Source: Phycisphaerales bacterium UBA5793 (GTDB taxonomy: Bacteria; Planctomycetota; Phycisphaerae; Phycisphaerales; UBA5793). Taken from it: a stretch of 64,000 nt of DNA. The stretch lies in contig DIDT01000049.1 of the NCBI GenBank assembly GCA_002418285.1, positions 62,001 to 126,000 of the forward strand, written 5' to 3'. Made by a program: the position numbers and the translations under genes. A model generated the notes under the pieces. The model saw only the letters and a program-made list of their open reading frames with translations, was not told where the DNA came from and made no database searches. This document shows positions 36,277 through 45,115 of this stretch, piece by piece (the first letter of the stretch is position 1; each line of letters begins with the position of its first letter).

Positions 36277-36782
36277 GTTCGCTCCTCGGGACGAGCAAAG
36301 CCCGCCTGGGCGGCGAAGACTGGCGGTCGACGCAATCGGCAGACATCCCGTCGGCTGCGAAGCAGACCGACGGCAAGTTTCGGTCCATCCGGCGTCATCT
36401 CGGCCTTCACATCGGGCATCCCCGCCGGCTCCCCGATCCAGCGCGCTCCCACGAGATGCGCCATCGACCCGACCAGGTAACGGCAGTGGATCACCTGAAT
36501 GTAATGCAGCTTCAGTTGCCGATCCGCGCCGAGGAACATCACCAGCCCGATTGAGCCGGGGTGAATCATGTTCGGACAGATCATGCCGATCCCGCCAGCG
36601 CTCAGATCAGCCGTCCCGACCACCACGGGATCGCCAATCATGGAATTCTGAACCCAGGAAACGTGCACCCAGTGCTTCCACTCGTAGCGCTCGTGGGCCC
36701 GATCGCACCCGAGAGGGGCCGAGTGCTCAAATGTTTTTTCGGACCACATGTTTCCCACGGCCTCTACCTCCGTGACGGCCAC
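36273..36782 (-). CDS. PilZ-like domain protein (second of three)
   Basis: The 169-residue protein has RAHERYEWKHWVHVSW and, 25 residues on, DLSAGGIGM, a better match to the (D/N)xSxxG part of the cyclic di-GMP site than its downstream neighbour. The C-terminal ~45 residues beyond the barrel are basic and unlike anything I know. It overlaps the next gene by four bases and follows the first PilZ gene by 130 bases. Together the three suggest a localised c-di-GMP effector set, perhaps with different partners. Confidence 0.65.
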   Translation of the reverse strand: MAVTEVEAVGNMWSEKTFEHSAPLGCDRAHERYEWKHWVHVSWVQNSMIGDPVVVGTADLSAGGIGMICPNMIHPGSIGLVMFLGADRQLKLHYIQVIHCRYLVGSMAHLVGARWIGEPAGMPDVKAEMTPDGPKLAVGLLRSRRDVCRLRRPPVFAAQAGFARPEERT

Positions 36783-36911
36783 CCCGGCTCAGCGGATCGC
36801 GAGCATCGTTATTGTCGCACCACGCGTCTTCGGTCTTGATGCAAGGCACGAAAGATCACCCACCTGCCCGAGGGAAAACCGCAATAGCCGATAGAGTCGC
36901 CCCCATTTCCC

Positions 36912-37367
36912 TCAGATCATCTTCGGAACAAGGTCCGTATCGAATTCGATCCGCGGACCCGAGGCCGTTTCAATGATGCTGATGGGTGGCGCGTTCTCGG
37001 GCGTTGCGATCCATCGACACCCAATCACGTGGGCTTTTCGATCCGGGACGTAGCGCCCATGAAGAACTTCGATCCAGCGCACCGAGCGATGATTCGGACC
37101 ATCCAGCAGCAGGACGGCACCACATCGCTTGATGTGAACCCATGACGAAGAGAGCAAGGCAATTCCACCGGCGCTGAGATCCTGCGTGCGCATGATCACC
37201 GATGTGCCGCGACCATGCTCATCGAGCCAGAGCACCTGGACGCGCGTTTTCCAGTCGAATCGGTCGTAGCGGCGTTTGCTCGCACCGTCCGCCAGCGGCC
37301 TTTTGCCTTCGGCACTGGAATCACTCTCGAGACTCATCTGTCTGCGTCCTGCCTCGTCGGAAGACAT
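36912..37367 (-). CDS. PilZ-like domain protein (first of three)
   Basis: The 151-residue product has KRRYDRFDWKTRVQVLWLD and then DLSAGGIALLSS, the two ligand-binding parts of a PilZ domain. ATG 37367 lacks a ribosome binding site, while ATG 37337 (residue 11) has AGGA five bases upstream and may be the true start. The three tandem genes differ in N-terminal leaders but share the barrel. The HD-domain gene starts on the other strand just to the right. Confidence 0.65.
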   Translation of the reverse strand: MSSDEAGRRQMSLESDSSAEGKRPLADGASKRRYDRFDWKTRVQVLWLDEHGRGTSVIMRTQDLSAGGIALLSSSWVHIKRCGAVLLLDGPNHRSVRWIEVLHGRYVPDRKAHVIGCRWIATPENAPPISIIETASGPRIEFDTDLVPKMI

Positions 37368-37498
37368 GTCAGATCACGCCTGCATCGTCCATCATCGGCA
37401 AGAACTCCCAATCAATCTCCTTGGAAACGCCTGATGCAGGTTGAATGAGACCGAATAGAATGGATCGTTTGAACCCCGATAACAAGGACGCCGGCGGC

Positions 37499-38056
37499 AT
37501 GACGCTCACCATCGACCAGGCTCGAACACTGATGAACGAATGGGTGGCCAGCCCGGCCCTTCGCATCCACATGGAATGTGTCGCCGCCTGCATGGCGGCC
37601 TATGCCCGAGAACTCGATCCGGATCGTGTCGATCGTTGGATCGTCACCGGCCTCCTGCACGATTTTGATTACGAAAAGCACCCATCGCGCGAAGAGCATC
37701 CGTTCGTCGGCGTCAAGCATCTCGAATCAATGGGCGTCGATGAGGAAACGCGCACCGCGATTCTCGGCCACGCCGAATACAGCGGCGTGCCGCGCGAATC
37801 GTCGATGTCAAAAGCACTTTTCGCTGTCGACGAACTGGCCGGCTTCATCGTCGCCTGCGCCAAAGTCCGCCCCAATGGTTTCGATGACCTCCAGGCGAAG
37901 AGCGTGAAGAAGAAACTCAAAGACAAGGCCTTCGCCGCCGCCGTCAGCCGACATGACATCGAGCAGGGCATTGCCGAAATGGGGCTCGACCGCGACGCGC
38001 ACATTCAGCGCTGCATTGACGCCATCGCCGCCGAGGCGCCTCGCCTCGGGTTGTAA
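37499..38056 (+). CDS. HD-domain metal-dependent hydrolase
   Basis: ATG 37499 is favoured: it starts MTLTIDQARTLMNEWVASP, the usual beginning of this family, and AAGGA lies ten bases upstream. ATG 37460 is in frame. The first His ligand is in ALRIHMECVAACM (about residue 22), and the HD pair is in TGLLHDFDYEKHP. The domain hydrolyses phosphate esters of nucleotides or cyclic nucleotides in most characterised relatives, but this subgroup (HDIG/YfbR-like annotated as hydrolase) has no fixed substrate. A later H-A-E (GHAEYSG) gives another ligand. Next to PilZ genes, a nucleotide-signalling role is tempting but unproven. Confidence 0.8.
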   Translation: MTLTIDQARTLMNEWVASPALRIHMECVAACMAAYARELDPDRVDRWIVTGLLHDFDYEKHPSREEHPFVGVKHLESMGVDEETRTAILGHAEYSGVPRESSMSKALFAVDELAGFIVACAKVRPNGFDDLQAKSVKKKLKDKAFAAAVSRHDIEQGIAEMGLDRDAHIQRCIDAIAAEAPRLGL

Positions 38057-38152
38057 CTGCGTTACGGCTGCCGTCGCCGGGGGCAATTCTCCCGGCAGGC
38101 GCGTCCCAATAGAGGCTACGATCTGTCGCCTTTGACCCGATGGGAGGCCCAG

Positions 38153-38728
38153 ATGGTGCAACTTCGCCTGGCAACCGTGGCGGACATCCCTGCGATCATG
38201 GACATTGCCAACTGGTACGCGGCCAACACGCCGGCGAACTTCGCTGTCGTGCCCGAGCCGCTCGCCATGTGGGAGCAGGCATGGCGCGAGCAGCGCGAGC
38301 GATATGCCTGGATCGTCGCGGAGGCAACGGCAGATGACGGTGCCGCTGACGAGACGGCAATCGTCGGCTTTGCCAAAGCCTCGCCCTTCCGCACGCGCTG
38401 TGCTTACAACTGGACCATCGAGACAACTGTGTACCTGCGCGCCGGGTGGCACGGCCGCGGGCTCGGCCGTGACCTTTATGAGCGCGTGCTCTCCATCAGT
38501 CGCAAACAGGGGTATCGCAAGGCGATCGGAGGTATCACGCTGCCCAATCCGCCAAGCGTGAATCTGCACGAGCACTTCGGGTTTCGACACATCGGCACAA
38601 TGTTCCGCGTCGGGTGGAAATTCAATCAGTGGCACGACGTCGGATTCTGGGAGCTGGAATTCGACGGCGGAGATTCGCGGGAACCTACTGAAAACATTGC
38701 ACTTGTGGCGGACGTCCTCGCAAAATAG
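38153..38728 (+). CDS. GNAT acetyltransferase, Pat/MnaT-like
   Basis: GGGAGG six bases upstream fixes ATG 38153 over an upstream TTG. The 191-residue product has the GNAT acetyl-CoA loop in AGWHGRGLGRDLYERVL and a preceding strand NWTIETTVYLRA typical of the phosphinothricin acetyltransferase/MnaT (methionine sulfoximine) subgroup, together with NPPSVNLHEHFGFRHIG. Members acetylate amino-group herbicides or amino acids. No neighbouring gene suggests a substrate. The N-terminus fits the fold's first strand (LRLATVADIPAIMDIANW). Confidence 0.82.
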   Translation: MVQLRLATVADIPAIMDIANWYAANTPANFAVVPEPLAMWEQAWREQRERYAWIVAEATADDGAADETAIVGFAKASPFRTRCAYNWTIETTVYLRAGWHGRGLGRDLYERVLSISRKQGYRKAIGGITLPNPPSVNLHEHFGFRHIGTMFRVGWKFNQWHDVGFWELEFDGGDSREPTENIALVADVLAK

Positions 38729-38889
38729 CAGTTGTCCGCCTCCGGAACGACACATTGTGGTAGAATCACCTTACGGATAGTGCCAATGACCCTGTCCGAC
38801 GCGCTGCCGCTACTCCACCCCGCCATGATGCGGCAGGCAGAATCCGATACCGGCGATCCTTCATACCGAGACTTTCAAAGGAGAATCAG

Positions 38890-40077
38890 ATGAGAACTGC
38901 CATTGCCACCGCCAGCGTATTGCTGGTTGCGTCATCCGTGCTGGCCGGTCCCCCCGAGAAAGGCAAGGACGTCACGGAAATCGTCCGTGCCGTCGACGAG
39001 ACGACCAAGAAGTGCGAGCAGATCACCTACGACTGGCGCTTCATGCCCCTTGACAGCGCTTCGACCACGATCAAGTCCGCGTCGGGTCAGGCCAAGGCGA
39101 TCATGGCCGACACCATGGAAGACAGCCCCTTCTGGGTCGAAGTCGATAATCCGAACACCGATGGTCCCATCGGGTCCAACCCCATCACGACCGTCAGCTT
39201 TGACGGGACGAATTTCTACCAGCTTGATTACAACAAGAAGCAACTGCAGTGGGGTTCGCCCGACACCGGCGCCGCCGCGCTGGTCGGCGTCGCGCAGCGC
39301 TACATGATGATCGAGTTCGTCCATCCAACCCCGTTCAGCGATGAACTCAACGGCGAGTCGCTCAAACTCGAAGGCACCAAGAAGATCGGCGAAGTGGAAT
39401 GTGATGTCGTGCACGTCGTGTACGCCGAATCGCAGGGCGAGGCTCGCTGGTACTTCGGCCAGAAAGACCACCTGCCCCACCGTGTCGATCGCATCAGCGG
39501 CGGATACGCCGTCGAACTGAGCAACGTCAATCCAAAGGTCAAGCTCAAGGCCGCCGACTTCGCGCTCAAGGCGCCCGAGGGTTTCAAGACCTCCGAATAC
39601 GAGGCGCCCAAGGCCCCGCCGGCCCCCGAACTGCTGGCCGTCGGCAGTGATGCGCCCGATTGGGAGCTGCAGTCCGGCGAAGGCAAGACGGTCCGCCTCA
39701 AGGACCTGCGTGGCAACGTAGTACTCATCGACTTCTGGGCGACGTGGTGCGGCCCGTGCAAGATGGCGATGCCCGGCGTTCAGAAGGTTCACGAACACTT
39801 CAAGGATCAGAAGGTCAAGGTCTTCGGAATCAGCACCTGGGAGAACGGCGACAAGGTCAACGATCCCATCAAGTACATGAAGGATCAGGAGTTCACCTAC
39901 GGCCTGCTCGTCGAAGGCGACGACGTCGCCAAAGCCTACAAGGTGCGAGGCATCCCCACCTTCTACCTCGTCGACAAGGACGGCAAGATCGCTTATGTCA
40001 ACGTCGGCTACGACCCCAAGGGCGAAGAGAAGATCGTCAAGGTCATCGAAGATCTCCTCGCCAAGGATGGAATCTGA
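38890..40077 (+). CDS. Exported thioredoxin-like (TlpA/ResA-type) protein with N-terminal DUF2092-like domain
   Basis: A signal peptide (IATASVLLVASSVLAG) leads into a ~220-residue beta-rich domain resembling DUF2092 (secreted outer-membrane lipoprotein-like fold). From about residue 250 follows a thioredoxin-like domain with the redox motif WATWCGPCKMAM and the cis-Pro loop VRGIPTFYLVD. The family carries out disulfide reduction in the periplasm. CAAAGGAGA lies seven bases before ATG 38890. A bidirectional hairpin (40145-40170) separates it from mnmE. Fusion of the two domains suggests thiol control of envelope proteins. Confidence 0.85.
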   Translation: MRTAIATASVLLVASSVLAGPPEKGKDVTEIVRAVDETTKKCEQITYDWRFMPLDSASTTIKSASGQAKAIMADTMEDSPFWVEVDNPNTDGPIGSNPITTVSFDGTNFYQLDYNKKQLQWGSPDTGAAALVGVAQRYMMIEFVHPTPFSDELNGESLKLEGTKKIGEVECDVVHVVYAESQGEARWYFGQKDHLPHRVDRISGGYAVELSNVNPKVKLKAADFALKAPEGFKTSEYEAPKAPPAPELLAVGSDAPDWELQSGEGKTVRLKDLRGNVVLIDFWATWCGPCKMAMPGVQKVHEHFKDQKVKVFGISTWENGDKVNDPIKYMKDQEFTYGLLVEGDDVAKAYKVRGIPTFYLVDKDGKIAYVNVGYDPKGEEKIVKVIEDLLAKDGI

Positions 40078-40144
40078 TTAGCTCGAACCGAGAGACGCAG
40101 CGGCGAAACCCGCCGGCCACCCTCTCCAGTTGCTGTCATCCCCT

Positions 40145-40175
40145 GGGGGTGGGTCGAAAGACCCGCCCCCTTCTT
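40145..40175. terminator. Hairpin between the thioredoxin-like gene and mnmE
   Basis: Arms GGGGGTGGGTC and GACCCGCCCCC pair over 11 bases with one wobble around a GAAA tetraloop, followed by TTCTT on the plus strand. It lies between convergent genes, so it may terminate both. Confidence 0.75.
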
Positions 40176-40181
40176 GTTGCG

Positions 40182-41576
40182 CTACTTGCCGATGCAGAAT
40201 CCGGCGAAGATTCGGCCGAGCACATCGTCAGGAGACACCTCACCCGCAAGTTGCCCCAGCGCGTCAAGGGCCGAACGCATCGAGGCTGCCAGCAGTTCAG
40301 GGTCTGGAAGCAAATGCCGCTGCCCGGACTTCTCGCGCAGGAGCGATGCCGCTTCACCGAGATGGCCGCTCGCTTCACGCAGGCACTGCTCATGCCGAGG
40401 GAGCAGAGCCATCGTTTCGGCGCCGAATGTCGCGACACGATCCGTCAGCAATTCGGCGATCCGGCGACGCAGTTCTGCAATTCCCTCCCCAGTCACGGCG
40501 CTGACGCGCAGTGTCGGTGCGGATTCACCAACACCGATTGTCGCGCGAGGTTGAAGATCCGCCTTCGAGTGCACACGAATACGAGCCGCCGGCGACTCTC
40601 CCAGCACACTGCTCACGGCAAGCGGCGTTGCGCCAAAAGCATCCCTGACGGCGGCCTCGAGCTGCACGAGAAGGTCGGCCTGCTGGATGGCGCGGTGCGC
40701 GGCGGCCTGCATCTGCGGATTGAGGCCCTCGGGCGACTCATCCAGCCCCGCCACATCGACCAGCAGCACCTCGGGCGACAGCGGATCAGTCGGATCGAGG
40801 TGCATCGGTTCAACAAGCACATCGCGCGTCGTGCCGCGCACCTCGCTGACAACGGCGCGCGTGCGGCCCAGCAGCGCGTTGTACAGCGTGGATTTGCCGG
40901 CATTGGGCGGTCCAACGAGCACCACACTAGGCAACGCGCTGAGCGACTCGCTTCCCACGGCGCGACTGAGCGTCTCGTCGATCGATTTCCCAAGTGACGC
41001 GAGCCGTGCCGCGAGGTCCTCGGGTGAGATCGCGACCACGTCCTCTTCATCGGTGAAGTCGATTCCCGCCTCAACCAGGGCGAGCGCGTCGGCGAGCCGT
41101 TCGCAGAGATCTGACGCAATGCGCCCAAGACGATTGTGACTCAAGGCGTTCGCGGCCCGGAGTTGCGCGTCGGAGGCCGCGCTGATCAACGCCGCCACGC
41201 CCTCCGCCTGTGTAAGCGTCAGGCGCCCGTTCAGCCATGCCCGCGCCGTAAACTCGCCGGGCTCGGCATGTCGCGCACCCGCGTCGATCGCCATGCTCGC
41301 CACGCGCGCGAGCAAGGTCGGGTTGCCTGGCAGCGCGATTTCAATCGTGTCCTGCCCCGTGTAACTGCTCGGCCCTGGAAAGCGTAACAGCAGGCACGGC
41401 CAGCCCGGCGCGAGTCGATGTGTCACCAGGCCGCGTTCCCGACCAACTGCACCACACTCATCGGCGCTGATCGACTCGACAATCGGCCACGCATCGGGCC
41501 CGGACACGCGGACCACGCCGCGCAGGGAACTCCCCGGAGGCGAAGCGCACGCCACAATGGTGTCATTCAGGTTCAT
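40182..41576 (-). CDS. mnmE: tRNA uridine-5-carboxymethylaminomethyl(34) modification GTPase MnmE
   Basis: The 464 residues are of usual length and order: N-terminal folate-binding domain (1-120), helical domain with an inserted G domain, and C-terminal CIGK (461-464). G1 is GPPNAGKS (222-229), G3 DVAG (274-277). The G4 motif reads HSKAD (SKAD, 337-340) rather than NKxD, which is unusual for guanine recognition. With MnmG it installs the wobble-uridine modification on several tRNAs. It sits 47 bases downstream of yidC, the order common in bacteria. Confidence 0.93.
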   Translation of the reverse strand: MNLNDTIVACASPPGSSLRGVVRVSGPDAWPIVESISADECGAVGRERGLVTHRLAPGWPCLLLRFPGPSSYTGQDTIEIALPGNPTLLARVASMAIDAGARHAEPGEFTARAWLNGRLTLTQAEGVAALISAASDAQLRAANALSHNRLGRIASDLCERLADALALVEAGIDFTDEEDVVAISPEDLAARLASLGKSIDETLSRAVGSESLSALPSVVLVGPPNAGKSTLYNALLGRTRAVVSEVRGTTRDVLVEPMHLDPTDPLSPEVLLVDVAGLDESPEGLNPQMQAAAHRAIQQADLLVQLEAAVRDAFGATPLAVSSVLGESPAARIRVHSKADLQPRATIGVGESAPTLRVSAVTGEGIAELRRRIAELLTDRVATFGAETMALLPRHEQCLREASGHLGEAASLLREKSGQRHLLPDPELLAASMRSALDALGQLAGEVSPDDVLGRIFAGFCIGK

Positions 41577-41622
41577 CAGCGCAGGAGTCTATGGCCGCGA
41601 CGCCTCATCACCCTCGCGACGA

Positions 41623-43851
41623 TCACCGCTCCTTGCGGAACTTGTTCGCGCGGTTCGAGACCTTCTTCGTCGGCCGGGCCGCTGGCGGCTTGGCGTCCTT
41701 GTCCAGATCGAGCGAATCGATATGAGCGCGGATGTAACGGCTTTCGAGGATGCCCAACGTGCTCGAAGTCATGATGTAGAGCGTCAATCCACTCGGCGCT
41801 GAATAAAGCATGAGCGGGAAGATCAGCGGGAAGACGATCTTCATGATCTTCTGTTGCTGCTCCTGCTCGGGCGTCGCCGTCGGATTGGGCGGCGTGAGAT
41901 ACTTCTGTTGCAGGAAGAAAATCACACCCATCAGGATCGGCAGCAGGTTTATGCTCGACACACCACCGACAAGCGGGATCTTCTCAAGGAATGGTCCCGC
42001 CCACGGAATGCTCCCCAGGATCGAGTGCCCGATCGAGATGAAATGATCCGGCTGGGAGAGATCCGCCAGAAAGGACCAGTTGCCGAAGAGTTGGAACACA
42101 CCGTAAAACGCAGGCTGCTGGCGCAACTCGATGGCAAAATACAACATCGCATACAGCGCGATCCAGATCGGCGACTGCAGGAACATCGGAAGCGTGCCCA
42201 GGCAACCCGCCGGGTTAATGTTGTGCTCGCGATAGAGCGCCATCTGCTCCTGCTGGAGCTTCTTCGGGTTGTCCTTGTACTTCTCCTGCAGCTTCTTGAT
42301 CTCGGGCTGGAGCTTGGCCATGCCGCGGCTCATGCGCTGCATCGACACTTGCCCCTTCTTGGTCAGCGGGTGCAGCAGCAGACGCACGAAGAAGACGAGG
42401 ATGATGATCGCCACGGCCCAGTCGTGCACGCCGATGCCCAGGCTGCCGAGGTGAATCACATCGCCCTCGATCAGCCGCAGGAACCAGAGTAGAAAGTGCG
42501 TCAGCCACTGGAACGTGCACCACGCACAGCTCAGCTGATAGACAATCAGATCCTGCAGGCTGAAAGCGCGATACGGCTGTTGGGTGGCGAGCAGCGAAGT
42601 GCGCAGCGGACCGGCGTAAACGCCAAAGTCGATTCGGCGGGTCTGACCGGTGGCAATCGTCATTTCGTTGCCGACCAGTTTCAGGTTCATGTACAGCGTG
42701 TCGGCGACCTTCTCGTCGATCTTGCTGAGTTTCGGTACGGGCGAATTCAACCACATCTCGACGCGATCAACCTGGTCAAGCGAGCGCGCCTTGTTCGAAT
42801 CCGGATCATCAACAGCACGATGAACCGCAAACCCGAAGTAGCGATTCGTCGTGGCCACCCATGCGAGCGTGTAGTTGCTCTGAAGGCTGGTCTTGTTGGG
42901 CCAGAGGACATTGCTGTCCGGGGCGTCGCCGGTTTCCTTGGCCTTGCTGATCGCGTCCTTGATCACCGTGTGACGACGCTGCAAGAAGGCGCTGTCGGAT
43001 GCCAGCACCGCTTCCGCGCTGCGCGGATCGAGATAGCCGAATCGCACGCGGCGGAAGTCGCCATAGCCATCCTGCGAATAGGGCAGATCGCCCGGACCCC
43101 ACTGCTCGATCTGGACGCGCAGTTTCTCGCCGGTTTCGTTGCGCACTTCCTGGCGGATCGTGACCTCGCCCTCAACCTGGCCAAGCTCAAAACGACGACT
43201 GATCGTCAGCACCGGCTTTTCGTCGACATCGACGATCACCGCCTCGAAACTGCCGGCCCCCACCTGGCGAAACCATCGAGGTTGCGTCGATGCGGCCTCG
43301 TCGTACGCCTCGACCCGCTCGCCGTTGATGTACACCCGCCGGATGCCCATGGCCGGCCGCCGGTCCCACTGGCCGTCCATCAACGTGTAACGATCTTCCG
43401 GGTCGTGCGAGCGGTTGTGGTAGTAGTCCGCCAGCGTGACCTGTGCCAACCCCGCACCAAAAGGACTGAAATCGAGCCGCAGTCGAGCGGCATTATCGGT
43501 CGCATCGAGATCACCCAGCGGCAGCAGCGCCTCGGCGTCCTGGGCCTTGAAATGCAGACCGGTCGATGGCGGCGCCACCACGGCCTCCGCGGGCGCCGCG
43601 ACTGGCTCATCTTCGCCAGTGCCGGGCTCGCCGACCTTGGGCTCCTGGCTCGCGCCGGGACCCTCTGGTGCAGTGTCGTCAGCGGGCGTCTTGGCGGCTT
43701 GCTGCTCGTCGGTTGGCTGCTGAGTCTCTTGCGGGCCCACGTGGGTCGTGCTCGCAGAGCGACCCGCACCCTTGACCAGGACCAGCACAATGGTCAGCCC
43801 GAAGAAGACGACGAGCGCCGTAATCAGAAATCGCTTGAGTCTCGGTGACAT
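41623..43851 (-). CDS. yidC: Membrane protein insertase YidC/Oxa1
   Basis: The 742-residue protein has an N-terminal helix (about 9-26), a charged disordered segment (30-90), a large periplasmic beta domain (about 100-410) and five C-terminal helices with the Oxa1 core, including the basic motif KKGQVSMQRMSRGMAKLQPE and the last helices near FPLIFPLMLYSAPSGLTLYI. The C-terminus is rich in Lys and Arg for ribosome contact. It inserts Sec-dependent and Sec-independent inner membrane proteins. Length is greater than Escherichia coli's ~548 residues, mainly in the periplasmic region and disordered linker. Confidence 0.93.
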   Translation of the reverse strand: MSPRLKRFLITALVVFFGLTIVLVLVKGAGRSASTTHVGPQETQQPTDEQQAAKTPADDTAPEGPGASQEPKVGEPGTGEDEPVAAPAEAVVAPPSTGLHFKAQDAEALLPLGDLDATDNAARLRLDFSPFGAGLAQVTLADYYHNRSHDPEDRYTLMDGQWDRRPAMGIRRVYINGERVEAYDEAASTQPRWFRQVGAGSFEAVIVDVDEKPVLTISRRFELGQVEGEVTIRQEVRNETGEKLRVQIEQWGPGDLPYSQDGYGDFRRVRFGYLDPRSAEAVLASDSAFLQRRHTVIKDAISKAKETGDAPDSNVLWPNKTSLQSNYTLAWVATTNRYFGFAVHRAVDDPDSNKARSLDQVDRVEMWLNSPVPKLSKIDEKVADTLYMNLKLVGNEMTIATGQTRRIDFGVYAGPLRTSLLATQQPYRAFSLQDLIVYQLSCAWCTFQWLTHFLLWFLRLIEGDVIHLGSLGIGVHDWAVAIIILVFFVRLLLHPLTKKGQVSMQRMSRGMAKLQPEIKKLQEKYKDNPKKLQQEQMALYREHNINPAGCLGTLPMFLQSPIWIALYAMLYFAIELRQQPAFYGVFQLFGNWSFLADLSQPDHFISIGHSILGSIPWAGPFLEKIPLVGGVSSINLLPILMGVIFFLQQKYLTPPNPTATPEQEQQQKIMKIVFPLIFPLMLYSAPSGLTLYIMTSSTLGILESRYIRAHIDSLDLDKDAKPPAARPTKKVSNRANKFRKER

Positions 43852-43960
43852 ATGAAAGGGGCACTCGTCAGAGAAGGTCGTTTGTCAAGAGCAGGACTGA
43901 GACGATAGACGATCCGCCGCCCCGCCGATGCATCGATGCGTCAGGCGGTCGCAACCCTCT

Positions 43961-44725
43961 TCACCGGCCCTCGTAGAGCCGGTCCGCCAACCAGTCGTTC
44001 AATTGCGGAATGGCCTTGATCTTCCGCGCCACGGTATCTATGTCATAGCCGACCCGCTGGAACTCCACCGAGCCGTCTTCGATGACCACGTAACTCGCAC
44101 GGGGATCGTTGTCGCGCGGCTGCCCGACGGATCCCACGTTGATCATGCACTTCTCGCCGACCTGAAACGTAAACTTGTTCTTCAATTCCGCCGGACCGTA
44201 AAAATCCGGCTCATCGGTGAATACACCCGGAACATGGGTGTGACCGACCACGGCACATTTGTCAATCCGCTCAAAAATCTGCTGGATCTTCAACGTGCCG
44301 TTGATGGCGTCGTCGGGAAAGACATACTCGTTGATCGGTCGGCGCGGCGAGCCGTGCACCGCAATGATCTGCTGGTCGCTGCCGAACTTCACCCGCACCC
44401 GCAGTTGACTGAGGAACCCCCACCGACGCGCCCTTGCCGCTTCATCGGTCTCGGCCTCAAACTGGGCTCTGGTCCAGTAGGCGGCTTGCTCCGCGCCTGG
44501 ATTGAAATTGGTCGGCTCGTACAGCACCCCGAAATCGTGATTGCCAAGAAGCGACCACTGACACTTCTCCGCAACGAGATCGACGCACGCGAGCGGATCA
44601 GGGCCATAGCCCACGATGTCACCAAGGCAGACGATCCCATCGACCCGGCGGGCCTCGATGTCGGAAAGGACGGCCCGCAACGCCTCGGCGTTTCCGTGGA
44701 TGTCTGAAATGACCGCAAGGCGCAA
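43961..44725 (-). CDS. Metallophosphoesterase (calcineurin-like), YfcE/MJ0936 type
   Basis: Start TTG 44725 is chosen because GGTGGAG lies six bases upstream and the product then begins RLAVISDIHGN, exactly where the family starts; two GTGs (44737, 44740) are alternatives. Metal ligands are DIHGN, GDIVGYGPDP, GNHD and the GHTHVPG motif, with AVHGSPRRP between. The 254-residue size fits the soluble single-domain group. Such enzymes hydrolyse phosphodiesters such as cyclic dinucleotides or nucleotides. It is divergent from an outer-membrane protein gene. Confidence 0.85.
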   Translation of the reverse strand: MRLAVISDIHGNAEALRAVLSDIEARRVDGIVCLGDIVGYGPDPLACVDLVAEKCQWSLLGNHDFGVLYEPTNFNPGAEQAAYWTRAQFEAETDEAARARRWGFLSQLRVRVKFGSDQQIIAVHGSPRRPINEYVFPDDAINGTLKIQQIFERIDKCAVVGHTHVPGVFTDEPDFYGPAELKNKFTFQVGEKCMINVGSVGQPRDNDPRASYVVIEDGSVEFQRVGYDIDTVARKIKAIPQLNDWLADRLYEGR

Positions 44726-45115
44726 GGGAAACTCCACCACAAATGAAAAGACCGGTTGCCGGAGCGACAAACCGGTCCCCGATCCTATTGGGATCCGGGC
44801 AAACCGTCAATCGCTCCAAACGCCCGATCACAGACACGGCCAGGGAAGCAAACTCATTCGAAAAAGACACCCGCGCGTCCATCCCGCTGGCCCATCGGCT
44901 GCGGACCCCGCAGTTTCCCCGCTCGCGTCGCCAGTACCCACTCCCACTCGGATCGCCTTCCGTGCGGGCTCCGACCCAGAACACCCCCGGATTGTGTGGA
45001 ATGGGAGCCCGTCACCGATAGACTGGCTCGAACCGGGTTCGTGGCGACCCCGGTCCCGCGGGTGGCCGCCAACACGAAGGCCATCCAGTCCGACAATCCC
45101 GATCGGAGAGACAAT
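44726..45115. other. Divergent intergenic region with a possible operator hairpin
   Basis: About 390 bases separate the phosphoesterase and the outer-membrane protein gene. The only clear signal is an 8-bp inverted repeat GACCGGTT / AACCGGTC (44750-44757 and 44770-44777) close to the phosphoesterase start. The rest shows no hairpin or promoter pair I would defend. Confidence 0.35.

Noticed and set aside
42496..43848. 450-residue plus-strand frame opposite yidC
   Set aside because: Lies entirely over a well-recognised insertase gene; no protein-like domain.
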